From assembly GCF_000067165.1 (NCBI RefSeq), contig NC_010162.1, positions 3,421,001 through 3,485,000 on the forward strand: a stretch of DNA of 64,000 nt, given 5' to 3'. Under the pieces are notes generated by a model, which made no database searches, was not told the origin of the DNA, and saw only the letters and a program-made list of their open reading frames with translations. The stretch is from Sorangium cellulosum So ce56 (lineage in GTDB: Bacteria; Myxococcota_A; Polyangia; Polyangiales; Polyangiaceae). Positions 34,683 through 43,089 of this stretch are shown here, piece by piece. The position numbers were made by a program, and so were the translations under genes. Position 1 is the stretch's first letter. Every line of letters begins with the position of its first letter.

Positions 34683-35975
34683 GTGGGCCTCGGCGAGCAG
34701 CGCTCCGTCCGCGCGCCGGGGGGGAAGGCCCTCGCCGCCGCCGCCTCGCTCGCCGGCCTCCTCGCGGCCTCTCCCGGCTGCGATCGCGGCGGCGCCCCGC
34801 CGGGCACGGACACCGATCTCGACGCCGCCCCGCCCTGGGACGTGAGCCAGACCGAGCCGGAGCCGCGCCCCGGCATGGCGTGGATCCCGAAGGGCGTGCT
34901 CATCGCGGGCACGCCGCCGGACCGGCTGCCGCGCATCGCCGACGAGGAGATGGCGGGCGCGCAGGTCGTGATGCACGGCTTCTACATCGACATCTTCTCG
35001 TACCCCAACGAGGTCGGCGCGATCCCGACCACGAACATCGCGCAGGACGAGGCGCGTGCGCTGTGCGAGGCGCAGGGCAAGCGCCTCTGCACGGAGCTCG
35101 AGATCGAGCGGGCCTGCAAGGGGCCGGACAACACCACGTACGAGTACGGCGACACGTACAAGGCGCCGGCCTGCGCGACCGGGCAGAGCCGGGTCCTGAC
35201 GCCCAACGGGGTGAACGCCGGGTGCGTGAGCGCGTTCGGGGTGCACGATCTCCATGGCGGCGTATGGACCTGGACGTCGAGCCAGTGGCTGCGGGACAGC
35301 GGCAAGCCGGGGCTCGTCACGCTGCGCGGAGGCAACGGGCCGACGGGCGAGCTCGTGGGGCGATGCGCCCACGGGCGCGGCGCCAAGCCGGACACGCGCC
35401 GCCCCGAGGTCGGCGTCCGCTGCTGTGCCGGCGAGGTGAACAGCTTCGAGGTGGTGCTCGAGGTGACGCGCGATCGCCCGCTCCGGCTGGAGCCGCTCGT
35501 CGACGCGCGCGCGGCGGCGCAGCTCGCGGCGCTCGCGCCGGAGGAGGTGCGCAACGCGTCCCGGGCCGGGTCGGCCGAGGGGGCGTTCAGCGTGGAGCGC
35601 ATGTGGACCTGGCACCCCCGGGGCAACGAGGAGCTCGTGCTCGGCGGCGGTTGCGCGCGGCCGGCCGCGGTGAACGGGGCGCCGCGCGGCCGCGTCAAGC
35701 GCGCGAAGCGGGCGCGCCCGGGCGACGGGACGACGTGCGGGCTCCTCATCGCCCGGATGCGCATGAGCGCGCCGGCGTTGCTCGCGTTCGTCCCGTCGGA
35801 TCTCTGGGAGCCCACGATCGGCGAGACGGACTCGCCGCGCGAGCTCTTCCTGTACGGCGGCGATGCGCTGGGCGCCTTCCGCCGTCGAATCACCTACGAG
35901 TGGGGCAAGATCGGCGTCGCCGACAAGGAGCGCAAGCGCAAGCACAAGGGCCGCCGCGGGCTCTCGTACGACTGA
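34683..35975 (+). CDS. SUMF1/FGE-sulfatase-like lipoprotein
   Basis: 430 residues. A lipoprotein-type signal with LLAASPGC near residue 33, then a formylglycine-generating-enzyme-like fold (about 60-255: MAWIPKGVLIAGT, FYIDIFSYPNEVGAIP, ARALCEAQGKRLCTELEIERACKG, FGVHDLHGGVWTWTSSQW, RCC at the end). The C-terminal 170 residues are unassigned and end in a Lys/Arg-rich tail. Most bacterial proteins of this group are not true FGEs but bind ligands or substrates in the envelope. GTG start, 4 nt after the NtrC-like gene, so probably one operon. Confidence 0.8.
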   Translation: MGLGEQRSVRAPGGKALAAAASLAGLLAASPGCDRGGAPPGTDTDLDAAPPWDVSQTEPEPRPGMAWIPKGVLIAGTPPDRLPRIADEEMAGAQVVMHGFYIDIFSYPNEVGAIPTTNIAQDEARALCEAQGKRLCTELEIERACKGPDNTTYEYGDTYKAPACATGQSRVLTPNGVNAGCVSAFGVHDLHGGVWTWTSSQWLRDSGKPGLVTLRGGNGPTGELVGRCAHGRGAKPDTRRPEVGVRCCAGEVNSFEVVLEVTRDRPLRLEPLVDARAAAQLAALAPEEVRNASRAGSAEGAFSVERMWTWHPRGNEELVLGGGCARPAAVNGAPRGRVKRAKRARPGDGTTCGLLIARMRMSAPALLAFVPSDLWEPTIGETDSPRELFLYGGDALGAFRRRITYEWGKIGVADKERKRKHKGRRGLSYD

Positions 35976-36131
35976 GGCCCATCGGCGTCGCGACGGGTGG
36001 CGCTGGCGCGCGGCGGCACCACATTCCGGCGGCGCGTTCCGGCCCGTGGCACATTCGCCTTGCGCCCGGGCGCCTGGAAGGGCAGCGCTAGCAGCGCGCG
36101 TCGCCGCCGCGCCGTCCGCACGCTCCCTCCG

Positions 36132-36872
36132 ATGACCCGCCCGCACGACCCCGAACCGCGCGACGCGACGAGCAAGCGTCCGGACGATCCCGCGCGGCGG
36201 CGCGCGGCCGCGCGGCGCTCGCTGCGCGCGGCCGTCGCGCTCGGCTGCGCGCGGCTCCGCGGCGCGCGCGGCGGGCGGCTCGGCCTCGCCATGGCGGCGC
36301 TCATCTCGCTGGGGTGCGGCGTCATGGCGCTCGTGCTCCGGCTGGACGACGGGACGACCTCGCTGGAGGCGCTGCTCGGGTCCGCGGCGCGCGGGCTCGC
36401 GTGGGCGGCCGCCGGCCCCATCGCCCTCGCGGCGGCGCACGATCGCCCCGGGGCCGACCGCCGCGACGGCATCGAGGCGCTCGCCGCCGCGCGGGGGATC
36501 TCGCGGGCCTCGCTCCACGGCGTGCGCAGCCTCGCCGCGATGCTCGAGGTCGCGCGCGTCGTCGCGCTCCCGCTGGCCGCGCTCTCGGTGCTCGCGGCGC
36601 TCCTCTCCGGCTCGCTGCTGCTCGGCCTCCGGCACCTCGCGTACGGCGCCGCGCTCGCCCTGTTCGGTGTGGTCTCCGGTGTGACGCTCGGCGGCCTCGC
36701 CGCGGCGAGCGGCCGCGTCGCCGGGGCGCGAGGGCGCGCCCTGTTCCTGGTGCTGACCCTCGTCCCCTGGGGGCTCGCCGATCTCTCCGGCGACTCGAGG
36801 TGGTCGATCCCGGGAGCGCTCGGCGCGTTCCTCTCCTTCGCGGCCCGCTCGGCGGGAGGCCCTGCAGGATGA
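36132..36872 (+). CDS. Integral membrane protein, first gene of an ABC-like cassette
   Basis: 246 residues. A charged 30-residue N-terminus, then about five hydrophobic segments (LAMAALISLGCGVMALVL; LAWAAAGPIALAAA; VVALPLAALSVLAALLSG; AALALFGVVSGVTLGGLAAA; LFLVLTLVPWGL). It overlaps the next gene by ATGA, and the third gene is another membrane protein, as in ABC-2-type exporters. The start MTRPHDPE is taken; an upstream extension of 45 codons is Arg-rich and unlikely. Confidence 0.65.
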   Translation: MTRPHDPEPRDATSKRPDDPARRRAAARRSLRAAVALGCARLRGARGGRLGLAMAALISLGCGVMALVLRLDDGTTSLEALLGSAARGLAWAAAGPIALAAAHDRPGADRRDGIEALAAARGISRASLHGVRSLAAMLEVARVVALPLAALSVLAALLSGSLLLGLRHLAYGAALALFGVVSGVTLGGLAAASGRVAGARGRALFLVLTLVPWGLADLSGDSRWSIPGALGAFLSFAARSAGGPAG

Positions 36873-38158
36873 GCCCGGGCGCTCCTGTCGTGGTGCTCGA
36901 GGGCGTGCGCGCGCGCGACGGCGCCGGCGAAGAGGGGCGCCCTCGGGGGGGCCTCTCGGGCCTGTCCCTGGCGCTCGGCCCGGGCGTGCACGCGGTGCTC
37001 GGCGCCCCGGAGGACGGGACGCTCGCCCTCGCGGAGGTGCTCGCAGGGCGCGCAGCCCCCCTCGCCGGCCGCGTCGTCGTGGCGGGGCGCGACCCGCACC
37101 GGAGCGCGGCGACGCGGGCGCGGATCGGCGTCCTGGCCGCCACCCCGGAGCTGCCTGACGGCGCGTCGGTGGCGTCGTCCATGTCGGTCGCGCTCCGGGC
37201 CCGCGGCGCGCCCGCGAGCGGCGCCCCGGCGCTCCTCGAGCCGCTCGGCCTCGCGCCGCTCCTCGCCCGCCGCGCGGCCTCGCTGAGCTTCTCCGAGGCC
37301 CGGGCGGTCGAGCTGTCGCTCGCCCTCGGGGTGCCGCGGCCGCTCCTGCTCTGCCTCGTCGAGCCGTTCGCCGACGTCGCCGTGCCGTCTCCGGAGCCGG
37401 TCCGAGAGCGCCTGCGTACCCTCGCTGCAGCTGGCGCCTGCGTCGTGCTCGTCACGTCCTCGACCGTCGACGCGAGCGCCCTGGCCGACCGCATCCACGT
37501 GCTCGATCGCGGCGTCATCGCGCGGACCGAGCCCGGCGCCGGCGAGCGCCTCGCCGCTGCCCCGGGCGCGGACCCGCCGGGCGCGGGGCGGCCCGAGGTC
37601 GAGATCCACGTGCTCGTCCACGAGCGGGCGCCCGACGCGCCCGGCGCTCGCGCGCTCGCCGCGGCGCTCGCGAGCGCTCCCGCCGTGCGCGCGGGCGCGT
37701 GGGAGCAGGGGCCCGCGGAGGCGTCGTCGACGCTGCGGATCCGGGCCGCGGACAGGGAGGCGGCCGCGCTCGCGATCCTGGACGCGGCCGCGAGGGAAGA
37801 CGTCACGCTCATCGCGATCTCCTCGCCGCCCCCGTCGATGCACGACGTGCGGGCGGCGACCGCGCTGCACCTCGCCGCCGTTCGCTCGCGCCGGCCCTTC
37901 GGCGCACCCGCGATCGAGGGCGCTGCCCCGCTGCCGGGCGCGCCCGAGGGGCCGTTCGCGGTGGCGGCGTTCGACGCGCCGGCGCCGCTCGGCCCGGCAG
38001 CGCCGCTCGACCGGCCGTCGGACGGTCCGTCCGCGCCCGCTGGTGTGCCGCTGTCGGCGCACGGCGATGCCGCTGCCGGCGGACGTATGGGGGCCGACCC
38101 GCCGGGGGCCGACGGTTCGCCGCACGCCACGGAGACAGGACGCCACGATGGTGGGTGA
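36869..38158 (+). CDS. Degenerate ABC-transporter ATPase-like protein
   Basis: 429 residues. The first 220 residues follow the ABC ATPase plan (LSGLSLALGPGVHAVLGAP; LLARRAASLSFSEARAVELSLALG; RPLLLCLVEPF; VVLVTSSTVDASALADRIHVLDRG), but key residues are gone: the P-loop reads GAPEDGTLA with no Lys, LSGGQ has become LSFSE, the Walker B Asp is Val (LLCLVEP) and the switch His is absent. The C-terminal 200 residues are Ala/Pro-rich and unassigned. It probably cannot hydrolyse ATP. It is sandwiched between two membrane protein genes with overlaps (ATGA upstream, 11 nt downstream), so it likely keeps a structural role. Confidence 0.72.
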   Translation: MSPGAPVVVLEGVRARDGAGEEGRPRGGLSGLSLALGPGVHAVLGAPEDGTLALAEVLAGRAAPLAGRVVVAGRDPHRSAATRARIGVLAATPELPDGASVASSMSVALRARGAPASGAPALLEPLGLAPLLARRAASLSFSEARAVELSLALGVPRPLLLCLVEPFADVAVPSPEPVRERLRTLAAAGACVVLVTSSTVDASALADRIHVLDRGVIARTEPGAGERLAAAPGADPPGAGRPEVEIHVLVHERAPDAPGARALAAALASAPAVRAGAWEQGPAEASSTLRIRAADREAAALAILDAAAREDVTLIAISSPPPSMHDVRAATALHLAAVRSRRPFGAPAIEGAAPLPGAPEGPFAVAAFDAPAPLGPAAPLDRPSDGPSAPAGVPLSAHGDAAAGGRMGADPPGADGSPHATETGRHDGG

Positions 38159-38912
38159 GAGCGCATCGAGCGCCGCAGCGCGGCCGCTTCCTCCCGCGGA
38201 AGGGGGGGCCGAGCGGGGCGGGCGCGCGCTGACGGGCGTCCGCCTCGGGATGGAGATGACCCTGAGCCGCCTCCGCGCGCGGCGTCCGCTGCTTTCGTTC
38301 GGGCTCGGCGCCGCGCTCGCGCTCGCGGCCGCGGTCATCGAGATCGCGTTCGGGTCTTCCGGGGCCGTGGACCGGGCGCTGCTCTCCACGTTCCGCCTCG
38401 CCACGCCGCTCACGATCTTCGCCCTCGCCGCCGACGCCGCCGATCGCACCACGCTGCGCGACGCGGCCTGGCCGGCGGCCCGCTTCGGCGCCTCGTCCCA
38501 CCATGTCGCGCTCGGCATCGCCCTGGCCACGGCCCTCGCTTCCGCCCTCGTGGGAGCGCTGCTCGCCGCCGTCGTCGTCGCCGTCGCGCATCGTCCCGGT
38601 GCTGCGCCATTCGTCCGAGACATGCTCGTCAGTGGGTGGATCGGCGCGCTCACCGGAGCCGCCTACGCTGGCTGGTTCTCGCTCGGTGCGACCTTTTTCC
38701 GGCGCGGCCTCGGCCGCTTCGTGCCGCTCGCGGCCGATCTCCTGCTCGGTGGCTCTGCCGGGGTGATCGGCGCACTGTTGCCCCGGGGCAACGCCGTCAA
38801 CCTCCTCGGCGGCTCGCCGCCGCTCGGGCTCGGGCAGCCCGCGAGCGCCGCCCTCCTCGCGTCGAGCGCCCTCGTCCTCGCGCTCGTCGCGGCGGCTCGC
38901 TGCAGGGAGTAG
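38148..38912 (+). CDS. Integral membrane protein, third gene of the ABC-like cassette
   Basis: 254 residues with about six hydrophobic segments (LLSFGLGAALALAAAVIEIAF; LATPLTIFALAADAA; VALGIALATALASALVGALLAAVVVAVA; LVSGWIGALTGAAYAGW; LAADLLLGGSAGVIGALL; ASAALLASSALVLALVAAA). It begins inside the ATPase-like gene (11 nt overlap), indicating tight coupling. The protein resembles the permease part of ABC-2-type exporters only in topology. Confidence 0.66.
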   Translation: MVGESASSAAARPLPPAEGGAERGGRALTGVRLGMEMTLSRLRARRPLLSFGLGAALALAAAVIEIAFGSSGAVDRALLSTFRLATPLTIFALAADAADRTTLRDAAWPAARFGASSHHVALGIALATALASALVGALLAAVVVAVAHRPGAAPFVRDMLVSGWIGALTGAAYAGWFSLGATFFRRGLGRFVPLAADLLLGGSAGVIGALLPRGNAVNLLGGSPPLGLGQPASAALLASSALVLALVAAARCRE

Positions 38913-39036
38913 CGCGCGGGCCGGGCCGCGGGAGCTCGGCTCGCCTTGCCCCGACCGGCTGCTTGACGTCCACCGCGATGGCGTGAGCGGCGCAAGAGGG
39001 ATGGCTTCATCCGCTCGTTCACGTACTCTTCAGGGA

Positions 39037-39456
39037 ATGACTCAGGAGCACGGGGACGACGAGGCCACCAAGGCGGTCAACGCGCCTCGATCGGTCCTGC
39101 TCGTCGGCTCGTCCGAGGCGCTGGCGACGCGCTGCAGGGGGATGTGCCTGCGGGCTCGCGTCATGCTCATCGTCGAGAGCGACCTGGCGGCGCTGACGAA
39201 CACGGCCGTGGAGCGGAAGCCGCTGGCGCTCCTGTTCCCCGACGATATCTACGCCTTCGACAGCGCGGAGTTCGACGCCCTGGCGCGCGACATCCAGGCC
39301 GCGGTGGTGACGCTCGAGCCAGGCGTCACGGACGAGGTCATCGAGGCGCGGCTCGCGGAGGCGCTGCTCCGAGCCGAGCTCCTCCGGCAGCCCGAGCCGT
39401 CGTCGAGCCGTTACGTGCTCGTGCCCGACGGCCCCCGCCGCTCCAAGCGTCGCTGA
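39037..39456 (+). CDS. Small receiver-like hypothetical protein
   Basis: 139 residues. The pattern of beta strands and helices (SVLLVGSSEALATRCRGM.., ARVMLIVESDLAALT, PLALLFPDD, DIQAAVVTLEPG) resembles a response-regulator receiver, but the acidic pocket and the Lys near the end are not conserved, so it would be a pseudo-receiver. The start MTQEHGDD is taken. It precedes the YceI-like gene by 41 nt with an AAGGAG site. Confidence 0.55.
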   Translation: MTQEHGDDEATKAVNAPRSVLLVGSSEALATRCRGMCLRARVMLIVESDLAALTNTAVERKPLALLFPDDIYAFDSAEFDALARDIQAAVVTLEPGVTDEVIEARLAEALLRAELLRQPEPSSSRYVLVPDGPRRSKRR

Positions 39457-39497
39457 CCGGCGCGCCCTTGCATGATGATGAAAAGGAGCTCCATCCG

Positions 39498-40040
39498 ATG
39501 AGCGAGCTGCACCTCGATCCGAACGCGTCCCGCCTGACGATCCACACCCGAGCCGTAGGGATGCTCGCGCGCCTGGCGCACGACCTCGAGATCACGGCGT
39601 CCGAGCTGCGCGGTCGGGCGCGGCTCGACGGCGAGTCATGGACCGCCGAGCTCGAGGTCCCCGTGGCCAAGCTCTCCGTGGCGGGGGTCCTGCGCGGCGA
39701 TCGCGTCGATCCCGACGCGCTCTCCGCGGGAGATCGCGGCGACATCGAGCGGCGCCTGCGCGGCGAGGTGCTCGCGGGGACCGAGATCGTGGCGGTGCGC
39801 GCCTCGGGGGCCGCGCGTGACCGCGCCGAGGTGCGCGTCCAGGTCGCCTCGGGGAGCGCCTCGCTGGTGGCGCGGCTCTCCTCGCGCGATCGCGGCGACG
39901 GCGCGATCGGGGTGACGGGTACCTGTCAGCTGTCGATGGCCGCGCTCGGCGTGCGCGAGGTCAAGGGGCCGCTCGGCGCCTTCAAGGTGCGGGACGAGCT
40001 CGACGTCCTCTTCGATCTCACTCTGCGGCCTGCGAGCTAG
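39498..40040 (+). CDS. YceI-like domain protein (cytoplasmic form)
   Basis: 180 residues with the YceI lipocalin-like beta-barrel pattern (LTIHTRAVGMLARLAHDLEI, SWTAELEVPVAKLSV, GVTGTCQLSMAALGV, LGAFKVRDELDVLFDLTL). YceI proteins bind isoprenoid or amide-type lipids; most are periplasmic, but no signal peptide is seen here. AAGGAG lies 9 nt before ATG. Its 3' end overlaps the convergent DUF362 gene by 23 nt. Confidence 0.75.
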   Translation: MSELHLDPNASRLTIHTRAVGMLARLAHDLEITASELRGRARLDGESWTAELEVPVAKLSVAGVLRGDRVDPDALSAGDRGDIERRLRGEVLAGTEIVAVRASGAARDRAEVRVQVASGSASLVARLSSRDRGDGAIGVTGTCQLSMAALGVREVKGPLGAFKVRDELDVLFDLTLRPAS

Positions 40041-41547
40041 GCGGCTCGGACGGGAGCTCGGGCGCCGCGTCGCCGCGCGAGCAGGCGCCGTGGACCTGGT
40101 AGGGTTTGCCGGCGATCCGCTTCGCGAGCGAAGCCCCGCGCCAGGCGACGTACGCCTTGTTGAAGTCGAGCAGCTGGTCGGGGGCGAAGTACGGGTTCTT
40201 CGTCTTGCCCAGCGTGACCAGCGTGAGCACCTGCTCCGCCACGCTCACGGGGCAGCCCTCGAGCCGGAGGGTGGTCTCGTTCCGGGCCATCGCGAGCTTG
40301 GTCGTCACCTTCACCATCTTCGCGAGGACGTCATCGTGCTTCGCTGTGTAGGGGTCCCGCGCGCTCCGCTCCCGGTACAGGCTCTCGACGCTGACCAGCT
40401 GATCGCCGATCTTCCCTTTGTACGTCGCGCAGTCGCCGATGAAGATCACCTTCTCGCCCGGCTTCGCGTCGATGGGGCCCTCGTAGGCGCCGAACACAAC
40501 GTGCATCCGCGGCATCTTCGCGTCGCACTCCTTGTCGTACTCGCGCAGGATCTCGATCGCCTCCTCGATGGCCCCTGGACAGCCGCCCCAGCAGTAGTCG
40601 GTGCGCTCGGGCTCGGGCGGCGAGCCTGCGTAGGCCGTGATGTTCGTGCCCTCGAAGTACTTCTCGACGCGGACGAGGCCCACCTTGAACCCCTTGGCCT
40701 TGTGCTTCGCCTCCTCGAGCGTCACGTCCCCCGTGATCTCGATCTCGCCGAGGTCCATCGGGCCGAAGCCGCGCTCCGACGCCAGGCGGATGTGCTCGAC
40801 GCTCCTCGGATCGACGCCGATGATCTGGCAGCAGACCGAGTCGAACGCGACCTGGTTGTTCCCCATGATGATGAGGCCCAGGTCGAACGGCGAAGGCGTG
40901 AGCATCCGCCCCTCGCCCGCGGTGATGGCGTCGATCGCGATGAACTGCGGCTGCACGATGTACTGGAGATCGGCGACCTTCTCGTTCAGCCGGTGATCGT
41001 GATCGATGAGCCTGTGCCGATCGTCCTGGATCCCGATGTAGTTCTTCATCGAGAAGGTCACGGTGGTCCAGGGGTGCGACTTGAACTTGGGGCAGTTCAC
41101 GAAGAAGTCGGCCTTCGCGACGGGCTCCGGCGTGAACACGTAGTCGCGCAGCCGGCCCTCGTGCGTGAGCGGGATCTCGACCTGCTGCTCTTCCTCGAAG
41201 TGGTAGTGCTTGACCCCGGTCCGGCGGAACATCGGGTAATAGCCGGCGCTCTCGTACGTCATGCGGGTCGGGAGCGTGATGCCGCAGCGCTCCCCGACGG
41301 CGAGCTCTCTCACGCGCCCGTCGTCGCGATCCTTGAGCGCGCCGATCACCCCCTCGACGAACTCGGGCCGCGTGTACGCGTGCGGAAAGTGTGCGCCCGA
41401 CGCGACGACGTTGGGCTTGATGAGCGTCCGGCCGTGTGGCCGCAGCGAGAGCTCTTCGAGACCGCTGCGCACGATGCTGCGGATCTTCGCAACGTCATAC
41501 GTCGAGCAGCGGCGCAGAATTACACGAGGGCGCGACGTAATTTTCAT
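40018..41547 (-). CDS. DUF362 domain protein
   Basis: 509 residues. DUF362 signatures include TLIKPNVV, FFVNCPKFKSHPWTTVTFSMKNYIG, and GEGRMLTPSPFDLGLIIMGNNQVAFDSVCCQIIGVD, with further Cys in CWGGCPGAIEEA. Family members are often annotated as uncharacterised, some with Fe-S domains; a redox role is possible but inferred. No ferredoxin CxxCxxC cluster is visible. ATG at 41547. It is transcribed toward the YceI-like gene and overlaps its stop. Confidence 0.85.
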   Translation of the reverse strand: MKITSRPRVILRRCSTYDVAKIRSIVRSGLEELSLRPHGRTLIKPNVVASGAHFPHAYTRPEFVEGVIGALKDRDDGRVRELAVGERCGITLPTRMTYESAGYYPMFRRTGVKHYHFEEEQQVEIPLTHEGRLRDYVFTPEPVAKADFFVNCPKFKSHPWTTVTFSMKNYIGIQDDRHRLIDHDHRLNEKVADLQYIVQPQFIAIDAITAGEGRMLTPSPFDLGLIIMGNNQVAFDSVCCQIIGVDPRSVEHIRLASERGFGPMDLGEIEITGDVTLEEAKHKAKGFKVGLVRVEKYFEGTNITAYAGSPPEPERTDYCWGGCPGAIEEAIEILREYDKECDAKMPRMHVVFGAYEGPIDAKPGEKVIFIGDCATYKGKIGDQLVSVESLYRERSARDPYTAKHDDVLAKMVKVTTKLAMARNETTLRLEGCPVSVAEQVLTLVTLGKTKNPYFAPDQLLDFNKAYVAWRGASLAKRIAGKPYQVHGACSRGDAAPELPSEPPSSQAAE

Positions 41548-41663
41548 AGAGAGCCAGCGTATGGGTCGCGATGAGCCATCGCAACACTCGCTGCCGGACG
41601 AGCCGCGCCGCGCTGCCGCTGCCGAACAGCCTGGGCGTTCGCTGCTGGACGGATCGTCGTGGC

Positions 41664-41966
41664 TCAGCCCGTGCGTTCGCCGCCGACGAGCCGCGCCAGC
41701 TCGGCGCGGACCTCGCGCGTCGCATCGATGAGCCGGCCTTCGAGCTCGTAGGTGCGCTCACCGGGCGCCGCGTCGTTGGGCTCGGTGGGTGTGCGCAGGC
41801 GGCACCGGGCGACCTTCACCCGGATCGCCGTCCCTGTCGGCTGGAGTGAGCCCTCCACGCGCGCTCCTGGCGCCGAGGAGGCGGTCGAGTGGAGCCGCAC
41901 GCGATCGCCGTCGATCTCGACGAGCTCTGCCTCGCCGCCCTTGGACCAGGTGAGGTGCGACGTCAT
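41664..41966 (-). CDS. Small PilZ-like protein downstream of smpB
   Basis: 100 residues (MTSHLTWSKGGEAELVEIDGD...). The alternation of strands with ARVEGSLQPTG and VKVARCRL resembles a reduced PilZ or similar small beta-barrel, but the c-di-GMP motifs RxxxR and D/NxSxxG are absent. It overlaps the smpB stop by ATGA, so translation is coupled. Function unknown. Confidence 0.6.
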   Translation of the reverse strand: MTSHLTWSKGGEAELVEIDGDRVRLHSTASSAPGARVEGSLQPTGTAIRVKVARCRLRTPTEPNDAAPGERTYELEGRLIDATREVRAELARLVGGERTG

Positions 41967-42487
41967 TCCGGCCTCCGCAGCCCGGCGCTCCGCGCGCGGG
42001 CGGCGCCGCCGCGGGCCCGCTCCATCGCCGCGCGGGCTTCGCGGGTGGCGTCCTTCTCTTTCAGGCTCTCGCGCTTGTCGACGGTCTTCTTCCCCTTCGC
42101 GAGGGCGATCTCGGCCTTCACGCGCCCGTTCTTGAAGTAGAGGCGGGTCGCGATCACGGTCATGCCCTCCCGCTCCACGCTCTTGCGGATCGCCTCGATC
42201 TCGCTCTCGTGCAGCAGCAGCTTGCGCGGGCGCTTCGCCTCGTGCCCGAAGGCGGCGCCGGGCATCACGGGGATGTTGACCCCCTTCAGGAACGCCTCCC
42301 CGTTCTCGATGGCGCACCAGCTGTCGGTGAGCTCGGCCGCGCCGTCGCGGAGCATCTTCACCTCGCTGCCGAGCAGCACCAACCCTGCCTCGAACCGATC
42401 GTCGAGGGTGTAGTCGAACGTCGCGCGCTTGTTGCGCACGATGAGCTTCTCCCCCTCTCGCTCCTTCTCTTTGCCAGCGCGGCTCAC
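41963..42487 (-). CDS. smpB: SsrA-binding protein SmpB (trans-translation)
   Basis: 174 residues. SmpB binds tmRNA and delivers it to stalled ribosomes. Conserved parts are KLIVRNKRATFDYTLDDRFEAGLVLLGSEVK, WCAIENGEAFLKG, RPRKLLLHESEI and LYFKNGRVKAEIALAKGKKTVDKRE. The C-terminal tail is Arg/Ala-rich and longer than usual. GTG at 42487 is chosen to give near-family length; the ribosome site is weak. tmRNA itself is not in this window. Confidence 0.93.
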   Translation of the reverse strand: MSRAGKEKEREGEKLIVRNKRATFDYTLDDRFEAGLVLLGSEVKMLRDGAAELTDSWCAIENGEAFLKGVNIPVMPGAAFGHEAKRPRKLLLHESEIEAIRKSVEREGMTVIATRLYFKNGRVKAEIALAKGKKTVDKRESLKEKDATREARAAMERARGGAARARSAGLRRPE

Positions 42488-42683
42488 GCGGCCGCATAGC
42501 GCGCGCGCCGCCGCCTGTCCACACCGCTTCACAGGGCCGCGCCCGCGCGGCGCCGCTGCTGCGCGCGCGTCTCGCTGACGCGCGGCGCGTCCCGCTGCGG
42601 TGGCGGCGTCCTCGCTTGACGCCGATCGCCGCCGCTCGTCCAATGGTCCTTTCGCTCGACCTGCCGTCGGCCTGGAGGACTCA

Positions 42684-43076
42684 GTGAATCGCGGACTGCG
42701 CTTATCGGCCTGGCTCGGGGCGATCGTGGTGAGCTCTGCGCTGACCCCCGGGTGCAGCTGCAGCTGCGGCGTCGTCGCGGACGGCGGCACCGTGGACGGC
42801 GATGGGGGGTGGGGCGGCGGCGGGCAAGGCGGCGATGGGCATGGCGGCGGCGGGCAGGGCGGCGATGGGCACGGCGGCAGCGGGCAGGGCGGTGGCGTGC
42901 AGACTCCCAGGCGCGTCGGGGCGACCGAGACGGTGACGGCTGGCGAGGTCGCGAGGAGCTCGCGCTACCGCATGGTGTTCACGCTCGGGCAGCCGACGCA
43001 GAACCAGGGGACGTCGACCTCACCCAAGGTGCGGATGCGGGGAGGGCTCATCGGAGCCGACGGGAGCTCGCCATGA
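42684..43076 (+). CDS. Small Gly-rich lipoprotein preceding the collagen-like gene
   Basis: 130 residues. A signal peptide with lipobox-like TPGCSCSCG, then a Gly-rich tandem (GGGQGGDGHGG repeated about three times), then a compact segment (SSRYRMVFTLGQPTQNQGT..RMRGGLIGA) often seen near collagen- or fibre-type proteins in myxobacteria. GTG is preceded by GGAGGA. It ends 13 nt before the collagen-like gene, so both are probably one operon. Confidence 0.7.
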   Translation: MNRGLRLSAWLGAIVVSSALTPGCSCSCGVVADGGTVDGDGGWGGGGQGGDGHGGGGQGGDGHGGSGQGGGVQTPRRVGATETVTAGEVARSSRYRMVFTLGQPTQNQGTSTSPKVRMRGGLIGADGSSP

Positions 43077-43089
43077 CGAGGAGCTGGCG

